This document shows positions 19,185 to 29,287 of a DNA stretch of 64,000 nt, piece by piece. This stretch comes from Rhodophyticola porphyridii. GTDB lineage: Bacteria > Pseudomonadota > Alphaproteobacteria > Rhodobacterales > Rhodobacteraceae. The position numbers and the translations under genes are program-made. The DNA lies in assembly GCF_003688285.1 (NCBI RefSeq), contig NZ_RCNT01000005.1, positions 135,106 through 199,105 on the forward strand, given 5' to 3'. The number at the start of each line of letters is the position of its first letter. Position 1 is the stretch's first letter. The notes beneath the pieces are model-generated. The model saw only the letters and a program-made list of their open reading frames with translations, searched no databases and was not told the origin of the DNA.

Positions 19185-21359
19185 CGTCCAGAGGCGCGCG
19201 CCCTGACGAGCGCGGGCGCTGGTGATCCGCAGGCCCCCGTCGCTTGTCTCCATCGCGATGGCCCCGGTTTCGCGCAATGTTTCGCCTGAAATCAGAAGGC
19301 AGGATATCTCCGCCGGGGCGGCGCGCGCCATCGAGACGACAGGTGCGCCCGCGTCCAGGCGCCCGCCCTGCCAGATCAGCCGGTCCGCATCCGTGAGCAG
19401 GTCGCCCGAAGCGCGCCCGAGCGGGACGAGATCGGGCCAGAAATCCTCCAAAGGTTCGGATATCAGAACGATGTCGTGGCTGGCGCAGGCCTCCGCAACC
19501 TCGCGCGCCGCCCGCCGCCCGCCGCCATGCCAAAGGCTTTGCCCACCGGGCAGCGCAAGGCTGTGTCCCGCCCCCGCGACCTGCCAGCCGCGGCGCGAGG
19601 CTGCGGCCTCCTGATCGGCGGGATCGCCGTCGTTTTCCAGCCAGATACCGGCCACGAACCCGTCTCCGCGCGGCTTGGTCAATGCCCGACCCTCGGGCGC
19701 GAGCACACCGGCGAGCCGACCGGAGGAGGAGAGGAGGAGATCGGGCCGATCCGCCCCCGACCAGATCGCCAGCGCAACCGCGACAGGCGCAAGGCCCAGC
19801 ATGCGCGCCCGCCCCCGCCAGAGAATGACCAGCAGCATCCCGAGCGTGATGCCCCCCAGAACCCCAGGGGGCGGCGCCGTGACGGCGCGCGTCGCCCCCG
19901 GCAGATCCGCCACGTGATGCGCCACCGCCAGAATCCAGACCAGCCCCTGCTCCATCACCCAGAAGGCCAGCCCCTCCAGCCCGAGAGGCCACAGAAGCGC
20001 CGCGAAGACCGCCGCCGGGATCACGATGCTGCCCATCACCGGCACGGTCAGCAGATTGGCGACGAGGCCGTAAACCGCGATCTGGTTGAAATGGGCCGCC
20101 GAAAAGGGCGCCGTCGCGGCCCCGGCCACCGCCGAGGAGATGACCAGCGCCACAGCACCCTTGGCCCAGACCGGCAGACCGCTCAGCCATGCCCGGTCCC
20201 GGAGCGCGTTGAAGACGGCAACAAGAGCGGCGGTGGCGGCGAAGGACATCTGAAACCCGGGGCCCATCAGAGTTTCGGGCCGATGGGCCAGCACGATCAG
20301 CGCCGCGATCGCCACCGATCTGAGCGTGATCGCGCGCCTGTCGAGAAGAACGGCGACGAACATCACCGCCACCTGAATGAAGGCCCGTTCGGTGGCCACG
20401 TTACCGCCCGACAGCGCCAGATAGAATGCCCCTGCCGACAAGGCGGCCAGCGCGGCCCATTTGCGGATCGGGTAGACCAGCGCCAGCGCCGGGATCAGGG
20501 CCAGCCCGAAGCGCAGGGCGGCGTAGATAAACCCCGTCAGAAGCCCCATATGCAAGCCCGAGATCGCCAGGAGATGGGCAATGTTGGAGCGGCGCATATC
20601 CTCCAGCGGCCCGGTGGACAGACCCGAACGGTCCCCTGTCAGCACCGCCGCCGCAAATGCGCCAGCATCGTCCGGGATCCGCGCCTGGATGGCCGCGGAC
20701 AGATCCAGCCGCAAATGGGTGAGCGGGCGCGCATGCCCCTGCCGCGGTTCCAGCAGCAGGGCGGGATTGCGCGTGTATCCCACCGCGCCGATCTGCAGAA
20801 ACCAGGCGTGACGCTGGAAGTCGAAGCCGCCGGGTTCCGCCGGGCCCTCGGGCGGGCTCAGATGCCCGGTCATCATCACCCGCGCGCCGGGTTCCGGCAC
20901 CAGCCACCGCTGATCCCCATGCAGCGACACCCGCACCCGTGTGGGCACGCGCGCCGGGTCGGTCCGGTCCAGCACGACCTGATCCAGTGTCAGGCGCAGC
21001 GCGTCCGAGGCGGAGCGGTCGATGGCCACGATCCGCCCCTCGATCGGTCCGTAATACCGGAAGTCCAGAACCGGGCCCGCGACCAGATGCGCGCGCAGCC
21101 CCGCAAGGCCCAGCCCGAGCGCGACCAGACAGAGTGCGGCGAAGATCGGCCCCGCCCGATCGCGCCAGAGCCATGCCAGATGGAGCGACACCGCCGCCAC
21201 GGCCAAGGCGGCGCCGTAGAAAGGCCAGCCCGGTTCCGCCCGGAGACCGAAGTACCAGGCCACGCCCAGACCGGCGAAAACCGGCGACCACGGCATCAGG
21301 GCCCCGCGCTGGTCCTGCTGAAGCCGGTTGATCAGATGCCAGAGGCGCACCCTTGTCAC
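19170..21359 (-). CDS. comEC: ComEC/Rec2 family DNA uptake channel protein
   Basis: This 729-residue inner-membrane protein belongs to the ComEC/Rec2 family, which passes single-stranded DNA across the membrane in transformation. It has an N-terminal membrane pair, an OB-like region with the short motif GGFDFQRHAWF, and a multi-pass competence domain containing AHLLAISGLHMGLLTGF. The C-terminal roughly 200 residues are shorter than, and only weakly like, the metallo-beta-lactamase domain of full ComEC. I see no HxHxDH zinc motif there. No other competence genes are present. The start is a GTG at 21359. An ATG at 21296 is an alternative. Confidence 0.85.
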   Translation of the reverse strand: MTRVRLWHLINRLQQDQRGALMPWSPVFAGLGVAWYFGLRAEPGWPFYGAALAVAAVSLHLAWLWRDRAGPIFAALCLVALGLGLAGLRAHLVAGPVLDFRYYGPIEGRIVAIDRSASDALRLTLDQVVLDRTDPARVPTRVRVSLHGDQRWLVPEPGARVMMTGHLSPPEGPAEPGGFDFQRHAWFLQIGAVGYTRNPALLLEPRQGHARPLTHLRLDLSAAIQARIPDDAGAFAAAVLTGDRSGLSTGPLEDMRRSNIAHLLAISGLHMGLLTGFIYAALRFGLALIPALALVYPIRKWAALAALSAGAFYLALSGGNVATERAFIQVAVMFVAVLLDRRAITLRSVAIAALIVLAHRPETLMGPGFQMSFAATAALVAVFNALRDRAWLSGLPVWAKGAVALVISSAVAGAATAPFSAAHFNQIAVYGLVANLLTVPVMGSIVIPAAVFAALLWPLGLEGLAFWVMEQGLVWILAVAHHVADLPGATRAVTAPPPGVLGGITLGMLLVILWRGRARMLGLAPVAVALAIWSGADRPDLLLSSSGRLAGVLAPEGRALTKPRGDGFVAGIWLENDGDPADQEAAASRRGWQVAGAGHSLALPGGQSLWHGGGRRAAREVAEACASHDIVLISEPLEDFWPDLVPLGRASGDLLTDADRLIWQGGRLDAGAPVVSMARAAPAEISCLLISGETLRETGAIAMETSDGGLRITSARARQGARLWTGAGQ

Positions 21360-21462
21360 CCCGCGCGCGGTTGCCTAAACACTCAGCCAACACCTATCCG
21401 CCCCATGGTTTCCAAGACGTTAACGCGCGTGCCGTCCGATGCCCCGCGCCGAAAGGACGAAG

Positions 21463-22887
21463 ATGACCGAGCCCAATGCCGCGCGCCCCGTGGTGACCCG
21501 CATCGCCCCCTCGCCGACGGGCTACATGCATATCGGAACCGCGCGGACGGCGCTGTTCAACTGGCTGTTCGCCCGCAGGCATGGCGGGCAGTTCCTGTTG
21601 CGGATCGAGGACACGGACCGTGCCCGCTCCACCCCCGAGGCGACCGCGGCGATCCTGCGCGGGTTCGAGTGGCTGGGGCTGGATTATGACGGCGAGGCGG
21701 TGAGCCAGTTCGCGCGGCGCGACCGCCATGCAGAGGTGGCCCGCGCGATGCTGGCCGGCGGCACGGCCTACAAGTGTTTCTCGACGCAGGAGGAGATCGC
21801 CGCGTTCCGCGAAACCGCCAAGGCCGAAGGCCGCTCGACCCTGTTCCTGTCGCCCTGGCGCGATGCGGCCGAGGCCAGCCATCCCGATGCGCCTTATGCG
21901 ATCCGCCTGAAAGCGCCACGCGACGGCCAGACGGTGATCGCCGACAGGGTTCAGGGTGACGTGACGATCCGCAACGCCACGCTGGACGACATGATCCTGC
22001 TCCGCTCGGATGGGACGCCCACCTATATGCTGGCCGTGGTGGTCGATGACCACGACATGGGCGTGACCCATGTGATCCGCGGCGACGATCATCTAAACAA
22101 TGCCGCCCGGCAGATCCATGTCTACCAGGCCATGGGCTGGGAGGTGCCGGTCTGGGCGCATATTCCGCTGATCCACGGGCCCGACGGCAAGAAGCTGTCG
22201 AAACGCCACGGCGCGACGGGGGTGGAGGAATATGCCGCGATGGGCTACCCGGCCGCGGCGATGCGCAACTATCTTGCCCGCCTCGGATGGTCCCATGGCG
22301 ATGACGAATTGTTCGACGATGCGCAGGCCCGCGCGTGGTTCGATCTCGACGGTATCGGCAAATCGCCCGCGCGCCTCGATTTCAAGAAACTGGACAGCGT
22401 ATCGTCCTGGCATATTGCCCGGATGGACGACACCGAGCTGCTGGCGGAGATCGCACGGTTTCGCGCCCTGACCGGTCAGGCGCCGCTTTCGCAGGCGCAG
22501 CATGACGGGCTTCTGGCTGCGATGTATTGCCTCAAGGATCGGGCCAGAACCCTGCCCGATCTGCTTGAAAAAGCCCAGTTTATCATGACGGATCGACCGA
22601 TTGAGCGGGACGAGAGGAGCCAGGCGGCGCTGACCGATGTATCCCGTGGTATACTGTCGGAATTGACTACGCAGTTGCAGAATGGTAGCTGGTCCCGTGA
22701 CACGCTTGAGGCGACCCTGACAACGGCGGCCGAAGCTCATGGGCTCAAATTCGGTCAGCTTGCGCAACCTCTTCGCGCAGCTCTCGCCGGTCGGACTGCG
22801 ACGCCCAGTGTCTACGATATGATGCTCGTCATTGGCCGCGATGAAACCATCGCCCGCTTGACGGAGGCCGCCGCCCCCGCCCGCTGA
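21463..22887 (+). CDS. gltX: Glutamyl-tRNA synthetase
   Basis: This 474-residue class I aminoacyl-tRNA synthetase charges tRNA-Glu. It has the HIGH-type motif in [15 protein letters not shown], the [13 protein letters not shown] block and the KLSKRHG signature. The anticodon-binding domain follows at the C-terminus. Alphaproteobacteria often carry two GltX forms, one charging tRNA-Gln for later amidation. Which form this is cannot be decided here. I chose the ATG at 21463 ([18 protein letters not shown]), after GGACGAAG, over an upstream in-frame ATG at 21439. Confidence 0.95.
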   Translation: MTEPNAARPVVTRIAPSPTGYMHIGTARTALFNWLFARRHGGQFLLRIEDTDRARSTPEATAAILRGFEWLGLDYDGEAVSQFARRDRHAEVARAMLAGGTAYKCFSTQEEIAAFRETAKAEGRSTLFLSPWRDAAEASHPDAPYAIRLKAPRDGQTVIADRVQGDVTIRNATLDDMILLRSDGTPTYMLAVVVDDHDMGVTHVIRGDDHLNNAARQIHVYQAMGWEVPVWAHIPLIHGPDGKKLSKRHGATGVEEYAAMGYPAAAMRNYLARLGWSHGDDELFDDAQARAWFDLDGIGKSPARLDFKKLDSVSSWHIARMDDTELLAEIARFRALTGQAPLSQAQHDGLLAAMYCLKDRARTLPDLLEKAQFIMTDRPIERDERSQAALTDVSRGILSELTTQLQNGSWSRDTLEATLTTAAEAHGLKFGQLAQPLRAALAGRTATPSVYDMMLVIGRDETIARLTEAAAPAR

Positions 22888-22945
22888 CGGTGCTCGGGCC
22901 CCGGCTCAGAAATGCGGGCCGGAACAAGGCCCTGAAAACGACCCG

Positions 22946-22962
22946 TCTGACACCTTGTCAGA
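22946..22962. promoter_or_regulatory. 17-bp inverted repeat upstream of gltA
   Basis: TCTGACA-CCT-TGTCAGA is a perfect 7-bp inverted repeat with a 3-base centre, ending 25 bases before the gltA ATG. It could be a protein-binding operator or a small hairpin in the leader. Nothing in the sequence names the factor. Confidence 0.45.
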
Positions 22963-22987
22963 TGTGGCCAATCGAAGAGGGACTGAC

Positions 22988-24280
22988 ATGGCTGATGGCA
23001 AATTCGCGACGCTGAGCTTTGACGGCAAGACACTGGAGTTGCCCATACATTCGCCCACTGCGGGGCCGGATGTGATTGACATCACAAAGCTCTACGCGCA
23101 AGGCAACGTATTCACGCATGACCCGGGTTTCACATCCACCTCGGCCTGCGAAAGCAAGATCACCTATATCGATGGCGACAAGGGCGAGTTGCTGCATCGG
23201 GGATATCCGATCGACCAGCTTGCCGGGAAATCCCATTATCTGGAGGTCTGCTACCTGCTGCTCTACGGCGAACTGCCCACCGCCGCGGAGCTTGAGGATT
23301 TCGAAAGCCGTGTGACGAACCACACGATGATCCACGAGCAGATGGCCAATTTCTTCCGCGGTTTCCGGCGCGATGCGCATCCGATGGCGGTCATGACCGG
23401 TGTGGTGGGCGCGATGTCGGCCTTCTACCACGACTCGACCGACATTTCCGATCCGTGGCAGCGCGAGGTCGCCTCGATCCGGCTGATCGCGAAGATGCCG
23501 ACGATTGCGGCCATGGCCTATAAATACACGATCGGGCAGCCCTTCGTGTATCCGCGGAATGATTGCGATTACGCCACCAATTTCCTGCGCATGTGTTTCG
23601 CAGTTCCGGCGGAGGAATATCAGCCCGACCCGATCCTGAGCCGGGCGATGGACCGGATCTTCACCCTGCATGCCGATCACGAACAGAACGCCTCCACATC
23701 GACGGTTCGCCTTGCGGGCTCTTCGGGTGCCAACCCGTTTGCCTGTATCGCCGCCGGCATCGCCTGTCTCTGGGGCCCGGCCCATGGCGGCGCGAACCAG
23801 GCCTGCCTGGAAATGCTGCGCGAGATCGGCACGGTGGACCGCATTCCCGAATACATCGCCCGCGCTAAGGACCGTGACGATCCGTTCCGCCTGATGGGGT
23901 TCGGCCACCGGGTCTACAAGAATTTCGATCCGCGCGCCAAGGTGATGAAGCAAAGCGCCGACGAGGTGCTGGACCTGCTTGGCGTGGAGAACAACCCCAC
24001 GCTGCAAGTCGCCAAGGAGCTTGAGAAAATCGCGATCGAGGATTCCTATTTCCACGACAAGAAGCTCTATCCGAACGTGGATTTCTACTCCGGGATCATT
24101 CTGGACGCGATGGGCTTCCCGACCTCGATGTTCACCCCGATCTTCGCGCTCAGCCGCACGGTTGGCTGGATCGCCCAGTGGAAGGAAATGATCGCCGATC
24201 CGTCTGGCAAGATCGGCCGTCCGCGCCAATTGTATACCGGTGAGACCTATCGCGATTACGTGGATATCGAAAACCGCTGA
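22988..24280 (+). CDS. gltA: Citrate synthase (type II, hexameric class)
   Basis: This 430-residue enzyme condenses acetyl-CoA and oxaloacetate to citrate, the entry step of the TCA cycle. It has the N-terminal strand region of the long Gram-negative type ([19 protein letters not shown]). The catalytic His of the first block is in [11 protein letters not shown]. The signature [15 protein letters not shown] and the block [14 protein letters not shown] follow, with the catalytic Asp near [11 protein letters not shown] chose the ATG at 22988, behind GAGGGACTGAC. It is followed by a clear terminator. Confidence 0.97.
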   Translation: MADGKFATLSFDGKTLELPIHSPTAGPDVIDITKLYAQGNVFTHDPGFTSTSACESKITYIDGDKGELLHRGYPIDQLAGKSHYLEVCYLLLYGELPTAAELEDFESRVTNHTMIHEQMANFFRGFRRDAHPMAVMTGVVGAMSAFYHDSTDISDPWQREVASIRLIAKMPTIAAMAYKYTIGQPFVYPRNDCDYATNFLRMCFAVPAEEYQPDPILSRAMDRIFTLHADHEQNASTSTVRLAGSSGANPFACIAAGIACLWGPAHGGANQACLEMLREIGTVDRIPEYIARAKDRDDPFRLMGFGHRVYKNFDPRAKVMKQSADEVLDLLGVENNPTLQVAKELEKIAIEDSYFHDKKLYPNVDFYSGIILDAMGFPTSMFTPIFALSRTVGWIAQWKEMIADPSGKIGRPRQLYTGETYRDYVDIENR

Positions 24281-24303
24281 TCGCCCGCGCGACCGACGCG
24301 ACC

Positions 24304-24332
24304 GGCCGCCCTTGCCAAAGGGGCGGCCTTTT
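24304..24332 (+). terminator. Rho-independent terminator of gltA
   Basis: GGCCGCCC (24304-24311) pairs perfectly with GGGCGGCC (24321-24328), followed by TTTT. It lies 23 bases after the gltA stop. Confidence 0.8.
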
Positions 24333-24453
24333 CCCTGCGCAGCTGACGAAAGAGGCCCTGTCATCCGGTAGTGAGGAGCGCCACGGAAAGCATTGAATCT
24401 TTTCCGGCATCGCGCGAGTTTGGCGCTTGAGCCAGCCGCAGGAGCGCCCCGAA

Positions 24454-25392
24454 ATGACCCGCAAAATCATTATCGACACGGATCCGGGCCAGGACGATGC
24501 CGTCGCGATCCTGCTGGCGCTGGCCAGTCCGGAGGAGGTGGAGGTGCTGGGCATCACCGCGGTGGCCGGCAACGTGCCCCTGCCGCTGACCCAACGCAAT
24601 GCCCGGATCGTCTGCGAACTGGCGGGACGCAAGGATATCCCCGTCTTCGCGGGCTGCGACGCCCCGCTTCACCGCAAGCTGGTGACGGCAGAGCATGTGC
24701 ATGGCAAAACCGGCCTTGACGGCCCGCAACTGCCCGACCCGACGATGCCGCTGCAGGACCGCCATGGCGTCGATTTCATCATCGAGACGCTGCGCAGCCA
24801 TGCCCCGGGCACGGTCACGCTCTGCCCGCTTGGCCCGCTGACCAATATCGCCACGGCCTTTCGGCGCGCGCCCGATATCGTCGACCGGGTGCAGCAGATC
24901 GTGCTGATGGGCGGCGCCTACTTCGAAGTGGGCAACATCACTCCGGCGGCCGAATTCAACATCTATGTCGATCCCCAGGCCGCTGATATCGTGTTCAAAT
25001 CGGGCGCCGAGATCACAGTGATGCCGCTTGATCTGACCCATAAGGCGCTGACCACCGCCGACCGCGTGGAGGCGTTCCGCGCCATGGGCACCCATGTCGG
25101 AAAGATGGTGGCGGAATGGACCGATTTCTTCGAGCGTTTCGACAAGGAGAAATACGGCTCCGAAGGCGCGCCGCTCCATGACCCATGCGTGATCGCCTAT
25201 CTGATCCGGCCCAATCTGTTTGCGGGGCGCTTTGTCAATGTGGAGATCGAGACCGGCTCGGAACTCACGCTTGGCATGACCGTTGCCGACTGGTGGGGCG
25301 TCACCGACAGGGCGCCCAATGCGACCTTCATGGGCAGCGTGGATGCGGCCGGATTTTTCGACCTGCTGACGGACCGGATCGCCCGTCTGTGA
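24454..25392 (+). CDS. Nucleoside hydrolase (IunH family)
   Basis: This 312-residue enzyme cleaves the N-glycosidic bond of nucleosides to free base and ribose in purine or pyrimidine salvage. The calcium-binding Asp cluster is at the start, in IIIDTDPGQDDAVAIL. NPxAEFN-like binding residues occur in ITPAAEFNIYVDP, and the late His/Asp block is in LHDPCVIAYLI. Preference among inosine, uridine and others cannot be read. I chose the ATG at 24454, which lies 10 bases after AGGAG. An in-frame TTG at 24427 is less likely. Confidence 0.92.
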   Translation: MTRKIIIDTDPGQDDAVAILLALASPEEVEVLGITAVAGNVPLPLTQRNARIVCELAGRKDIPVFAGCDAPLHRKLVTAEHVHGKTGLDGPQLPDPTMPLQDRHGVDFIIETLRSHAPGTVTLCPLGPLTNIATAFRRAPDIVDRVQQIVLMGGAYFEVGNITPAAEFNIYVDPQAADIVFKSGAEITVMPLDLTHKALTTADRVEAFRAMGTHVGKMVAEWTDFFERFDKEKYGSEGAPLHDPCVIAYLIRPNLFAGRFVNVEIETGSELTLGMTVADWWGVTDRAPNATFMGSVDAAGFFDLLTDRIARL

Positions 25393-25440
25393 TCTGGTAA
25401 TCCCGAGAGCAACCCCTAGTTCTGGGGTAAGGAGCGCGTC

Positions 25441-26883
25441 ATGACCATCCAGATCCCTTTCGATAACTCCTATGCCCGGCTTCCGGACCGGTTCTTCACC
25501 TCCCAGGCACCCACACCGGTGGCGCAACCTGCGCTGATTACCGTGAACCGCCTGCTCGCCGCCGAACTGGGCATAACCCTGCCCGAGGCGGATGACGAGA
25601 TCGCGGCGATCTTCGCCGGCAACGCCCTGCCGGACGGGGCGGCGCCGCTGGCGCAGGTCTATGCCGGGCATCAGTTTGGCGGCTGGTCGCCGCAGCTTGG
25701 CGATGGCCGGGCGATTTTGCTGGGCGAAGTGGTCGACACGAGGGGCAACCGCCGGGACATTCAGCTCAAGGGGTCAGGCCCCACGCCCTATTCGCGCATG
25801 GGCGACGGCCGGGCGTGGCTGGGCCCGGTCCTGCGGGAATACATCGTGTCCGAGGCGATGCATGCGCTTGGCATCCCCACCACCCGCGCGCTGGCCGCGG
25901 TCACCACCGGGGAAACCGTCTTGCGGGAGGCCGCCCTGCCGGGCGCCGTCGTCACCCGTGTGGCCGCCAGTCATATCCGGGTGGGGACGTTTCAGTATTT
26001 TGCCGCGCGGCAGGATGTGGACGCGTTGCAGGCACTGGCGACCCACGCCATCGCGCGCCACTATCCCGGTGCGGACGGCCCGCTTGGCCTGCTGAAGGCC
26101 GTGATCGCGGCACAGGCCGATCTGATCGCGAAATGGATGGGCGTGGGGTTCATCCACGGGGTGATGAACACCGACAACATGTCGATCGCGGGCGAGACCA
26201 TCGATTACGGCCCCTGCGCCTTCATGGATGCCTATCATTCGGAAAAGGTGTTCAGTTCAATCGATCAGTTCGGGCGCTATGCCTTTGCCAACCAGCCGAA
26301 TGTGGCGGTGTGGAACCTCGCGCAACTGGCCACCGCGCTGTTGCCGCTGATGGAGAAAAGGGAGGCCGCGATCGAAGTCTTCACCGAGGAGATCAACCGC
26401 TTTCCAGACCTGTTCAACACCGCCTGGCACGAGATCCTGACTGCCAAGCTGGGGCTGGCCGAGACCGAGGCCGACGATGCGGCGCTCGCCTTCGACCTTC
26501 TGACCGCGATGGAAGCCGGCAAGGCCGATTTCACCCGGACGTTCCGCGCCCTCTCCGGCGAGGATCCGGGACTTGCCGCGCAGGAATTCGACGATCCGGC
26601 CCCTTTCACGGCCTGGCTGGCCCGCTGGCGGGAGCGGTTGACCCGCGAGCGGCGCGACCCGGGCGAAAGGCCCGCGGCGATGCAGGCCGTCAATCCTGCC
26701 TATATTCCCCGCAATCATCGCGTGGAGGAAATGATACAGGCCGCCGTTTCAGGGGATTACGCGCTTTTCTTCACCCTGCACGAGATATTGCGGACCCCGT
26801 TCGAGGATCAGCCCGAGCACCGGGCCTATCAGGCCGCACCCGGCGCCGGGGAGGAGGTCACACGCACCTTCTGCGGCACCTAG
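25441..26883 (+). CDS. selO: Protein adenylyltransferase SelO (YdiU family)
   Basis: This 480-residue pseudokinase-fold enzyme transfers AMP to protein side chains and is linked to redox stress in bacteria. Family signatures include [17 protein letters not shown], the [20 protein letters not shown] stretch and [12 protein letters not shown]. The catalytic Asn and metal-binding Asp are in [10 protein letters not shown] and [11 protein letters not shown]. It ends CGT with an ordinary cysteine rather than selenocysteine. The final stop shares the palindrome CTAG with the convergent membrane-protein gene. Confidence 0.94.
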   Translation: MTIQIPFDNSYARLPDRFFTSQAPTPVAQPALITVNRLLAAELGITLPEADDEIAAIFAGNALPDGAAPLAQVYAGHQFGGWSPQLGDGRAILLGEVVDTRGNRRDIQLKGSGPTPYSRMGDGRAWLGPVLREYIVSEAMHALGIPTTRALAAVTTGETVLREAALPGAVVTRVAASHIRVGTFQYFAARQDVDALQALATHAIARHYPGADGPLGLLKAVIAAQADLIAKWMGVGFIHGVMNTDNMSIAGETIDYGPCAFMDAYHSEKVFSSIDQFGRYAFANQPNVAVWNLAQLATALLPLMEKREAAIEVFTEEINRFPDLFNTAWHEILTAKLGLAETEADDAALAFDLLTAMEAGKADFTRTFRALSGEDPGLAAQEFDDPAPFTAWLARWRERLTRERRDPGERPAAMQAVNPAYIPRNHRVEEMIQAAVSGDYALFFTLHEILRTPFEDQPEHRAYQAAPGAGEEVTRTFCGT

Positions 26884-27524
26884 CGGTTGCGGGACCGGCC
26901 GAAGAGGCGCCGGTTCAGGCCTATGAACTCGTCAATCAGCGCACCGCTGCCGCCCAGACTGCGGCCCTTGAGATAGAGAAACCCGGCAAAACCACCCAGG
27001 GCCGCGCCGATGCAATCCACGATCAGGTCCCCCATCGTGTCCATCAGCCCGGATTTCTGCATGTTCAGCCCGAAGATCTGGTCCATCCCGAACTCGAAGA
27101 TCTCCCAGACCACGCCGATGGTGACGCCGACGCAGAAGGCGATCGTGCCGAGCGCCCAGGCCGGGGCGGCATAGCGGTCGCCTTCGAAGAGGATGAAAAC
27201 CAGCAGAAAGCCCAGAAGCCCGAACCCGACCGCCGAAAGCCCGTGCAGCGCGATGTCCCACCACCAGTAACGCTCATAAAAATCGAAGACTTCTCCCAGA
27301 AACAGTGTGGAAAACACAAAGACCACGATCAGCGCAATGAACTGGCGCGGCAATTGCAGGCCGAAGCGTGGCGCCAGGATCAGCGGCAGGATGGAGACGG
27401 CCCATGTGGCGACCGAAACGAAAGCGACGGCCCAGCGGCCCATGGCAAGGGACGCCAGACAGGCCACGGCCAGAATACCCCATATCAGATAGGTGACCGG
27501 TGTTTGCCCGCGCAGGATGCTCAT
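26880..27524 (-). CDS. Multi-pass inner-membrane protein, DUF2238/YjdF-like
   Basis: This 214-residue protein has about six hydrophobic segments. They include [19 protein letters not shown], the stretch around [11 protein letters not shown] and the [20 protein letters not shown] segment. A late block [19 protein letters not shown] followed by [17 protein letters not shown] resembles the DUF2238 (YjdF) family, whose role is unknown. The C-terminus is basic ([11 protein letters not shown]), consistent with a cytoplasmic tail. Its stop codon is shared in CTAG with selO on the other strand. The assignment rests on motif resemblance alone. Confidence 0.7.
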   Translation of the reverse strand: MSILRGQTPVTYLIWGILAVACLASLAMGRWAVAFVSVATWAVSILPLILAPRFGLQLPRQFIALIVVFVFSTLFLGEVFDFYERYWWWDIALHGLSAVGFGLLGFLLVFILFEGDRYAAPAWALGTIAFCVGVTIGVVWEIFEFGMDQIFGLNMQKSGLMDTMGDLIVDCIGAALGGFAGFLYLKGRSLGGSGALIDEFIGLNRRLFGRSRNR

Positions 27525-27588
27525 GTCTGATATCTAGGGACCATAACCGCACTTTCCCAGAGCCGGAGACACTGGCACTTTGCCGATC

Positions 27589-28311
27589 ATGACCGCCCTG
27601 CCCCGCAAAACCGACCATCATCTGCGCGTCGCCAGCTACAACATCCGCAAATCCGTGGGTCTGGACCAGCGGCGCGACCCGCATCGCGTGGCACGCGTCC
27701 TGGCTGCCCTGTCGGCGGATGTGGTGGCCCTGCAGGAGGCCGATCGGCGGCTTCCGCCGCGCCGGGCGGCCCTGCCCGCCGATCTGACCCGCGCGGAGGC
27801 GGGATTGCAGCGCGCGCCGGTGGCGCTCAACGCGGTCTCTCTGGGCTGGCACGGCAATGCGCTGTTGCTGGCCGATGGCTGGGACAGCACGCATATCCAC
27901 CGGCTGAGCCTGCCCGGTCTGGAGCCGCGTGGCGCGGTCATCGCGGATCTGGCAGGACCCTTCGGGCCGCTTCGGGTGGTGGCCACCCATCTGGGTCTGA
28001 GGCGGCGCGACCGGCAGCGGCAGATGACGCTGATCATGGCCGAGCTTGCGGGCCTGCCCGCGCGCCCGACGGTGTTGCTTGGCGATCTGAACGAATGGGC
28101 GCCCGCCGCGGGGTTTGCCCCGCTCGACCCCTATTTCACCGTGCACCGGCCGGGCCGCAGTTTCCCCGCATTCCGGCCCGTGGCCGCGCTTGACCGGGTC
28201 GCCACGGGCCCGGATCTGCGGCTGGAACGGGCCGGGGTCATGCGGGCGGGCGCGGCGGGCCGGGCCTCGGATCATTTGCCGGTATGGGCGGATATCTCAC
28301 GGGTCGGTTGA
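27589..28311 (+). CDS. Endonuclease/exonuclease/phosphatase family protein
   Basis: This 240-residue protein has the DNase I-like metallo-phosphoesterase fold. The diagnostic blocks are RVASYNIRKSVG, the Glu in ADVVALQEADRR, VVATHLGLRRR, the metal site GDLNEW and the final SDHLPVWADI. Family members cleave DNA, RNA or phosphoesters of lipids and sugars. The substrate is undetermined. I chose the ATG at 27589 over a TTG at 27580. The last 74 bases overlap the 3' end of the opposite-strand DMT transporter gene. Confidence 0.86.
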   Translation: MTALPRKTDHHLRVASYNIRKSVGLDQRRDPHRVARVLAALSADVVALQEADRRLPPRRAALPADLTRAEAGLQRAPVALNAVSLGWHGNALLLADGWDSTHIHRLSLPGLEPRGAVIADLAGPFGPLRVVATHLGLRRRDRQRQMTLIMAELAGLPARPTVLLGDLNEWAPAAGFAPLDPYFTVHRPGRSFPAFRPVAALDRVATGPDLRLERAGVMRAGAAGRASDHLPVWADISRVG

Positions 28312-29179
28312 TCAGCACCAGCCCCGCACAGACCAGTCCGAGCGCCACCAGTATCTCGGGACCCACATGTTCCCCCAGAAGCGCCCAGCCCAGAAGCACG
28401 CCGAAAATCGGCGACAGAAAGCTGAACGAGGCGACCGAGGCCGCAGGATAGAGGCTGAGCAGCCAGAGCCAGAACAGGAAGCCCGCGCTGACCACCACCA
28501 CGATCTGAAACCCCAGTCCCGCCCAGTGGATCAGCGACGGCTCCCGCAGGAGCGGCCCGAAAAACGGCGCGGCCAGCAAGAGGATCGGGGTGGAGATGAC
28601 CAGTTGCCACAAAAGCTGCATCTCCGGTCGGACCGCCTTCAGCGCGCTGGCCCGGGCGCAAAGCGCAATCGCCGCCCAACAGATCGAGGCCGCCAGCGCG
28701 AAAAGATCGCCAAGAAGCGACGCCTCCCCTTCGGGGCCGCCCCGGTTGAGGATCGCCCAGGCCATGCCGGCAACGGCCAGGCCAAGACCCACGGCCTTGG
28801 ATACGCTCATCCGCTCCCCCGGCAGGAGCAGATGCGCGCCAAGCGTCAGCCAGACGGGCATGGTGTAGAAGATTACCGAACTGCGGGTGACGGTCGTCAG
28901 ATCGAGCGCCAGAAACAGGAAGACGAACTCGAAGGTGAAAAGCAGCCCGATCAGCAGCCCTGCGCGCGCGGTGCCCGGCGCCACATGCGTGGAAAGCCCC
29001 CGGAACCGCATCCAGGCAAGAATGCAGACTGCCCCGCCAAGCGAGCGCAGCCCGGCCAGAAAGATCGGCTGGATCCCCTCGTTGGTCACCTTGATGGTGA
29101 CCTGATTGATCGCCAGAAGCAGCGCGAAACCGGTCAGCGAGATCACGCCGAACGTATCCATGGTGTCTTTGCGCTGCAT
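28238..29179 (-). CDS. EamA-family (DMT superfamily) transporter
   Basis: This 313-residue inner-membrane protein has about ten transmembrane segments in two EamA repeats, the layout of drug/metabolite exporters such as RhaT and YdcZ relatives. The first repeat starts VISLTGFALLLAINQVTIKV and the second near LLGDLFALAASICWAAIAL. The substrate is unknown. I chose the ATG at 29179. The longer in-frame form to 29269 adds residues without membrane character. Its C-terminal coding region overlaps the convergent EEP-family gene by 74 bases. Confidence 0.85.
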   Translation of the reverse strand: MQRKDTMDTFGVISLTGFALLLAINQVTIKVTNEGIQPIFLAGLRSLGGAVCILAWMRFRGLSTHVAPGTARAGLLIGLLFTFEFVFLFLALDLTTVTRSSVIFYTMPVWLTLGAHLLLPGERMSVSKAVGLGLAVAGMAWAILNRGGPEGEASLLGDLFALAASICWAAIALCARASALKAVRPEMQLLWQLVISTPILLLAAPFFGPLLREPSLIHWAGLGFQIVVVVSAGFLFWLWLLSLYPAASVASFSFLSPIFGVLLGWALLGEHVGPEILVALGLVCAGLVLINRPVRYPPIPANDPRPGPPRPPA

Positions 29180-29287
29180 GGCGACCCTGCCCTTCCCCTG
29201 AAATCCGACCAGAGGCGCGCAATCGCCCGGTGTCAACCGCCCGGGCCCGTGATAGGAGAGGCCAAACACCGCGATAGGACTATCCAG

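Noticed and set aside
19476-21689. 737-codon ORF on the + strand
   Set aside because: It is antisense to comEC, is rich in Arg, Pro, Gln and Gly as expected for a GC-rich shadow frame, and has no domain.
26863-26883. Selenocysteine near the SelO C-terminus
   Set aside because: The codon is an ordinary TGC for cysteine and no in-frame TGA is present.
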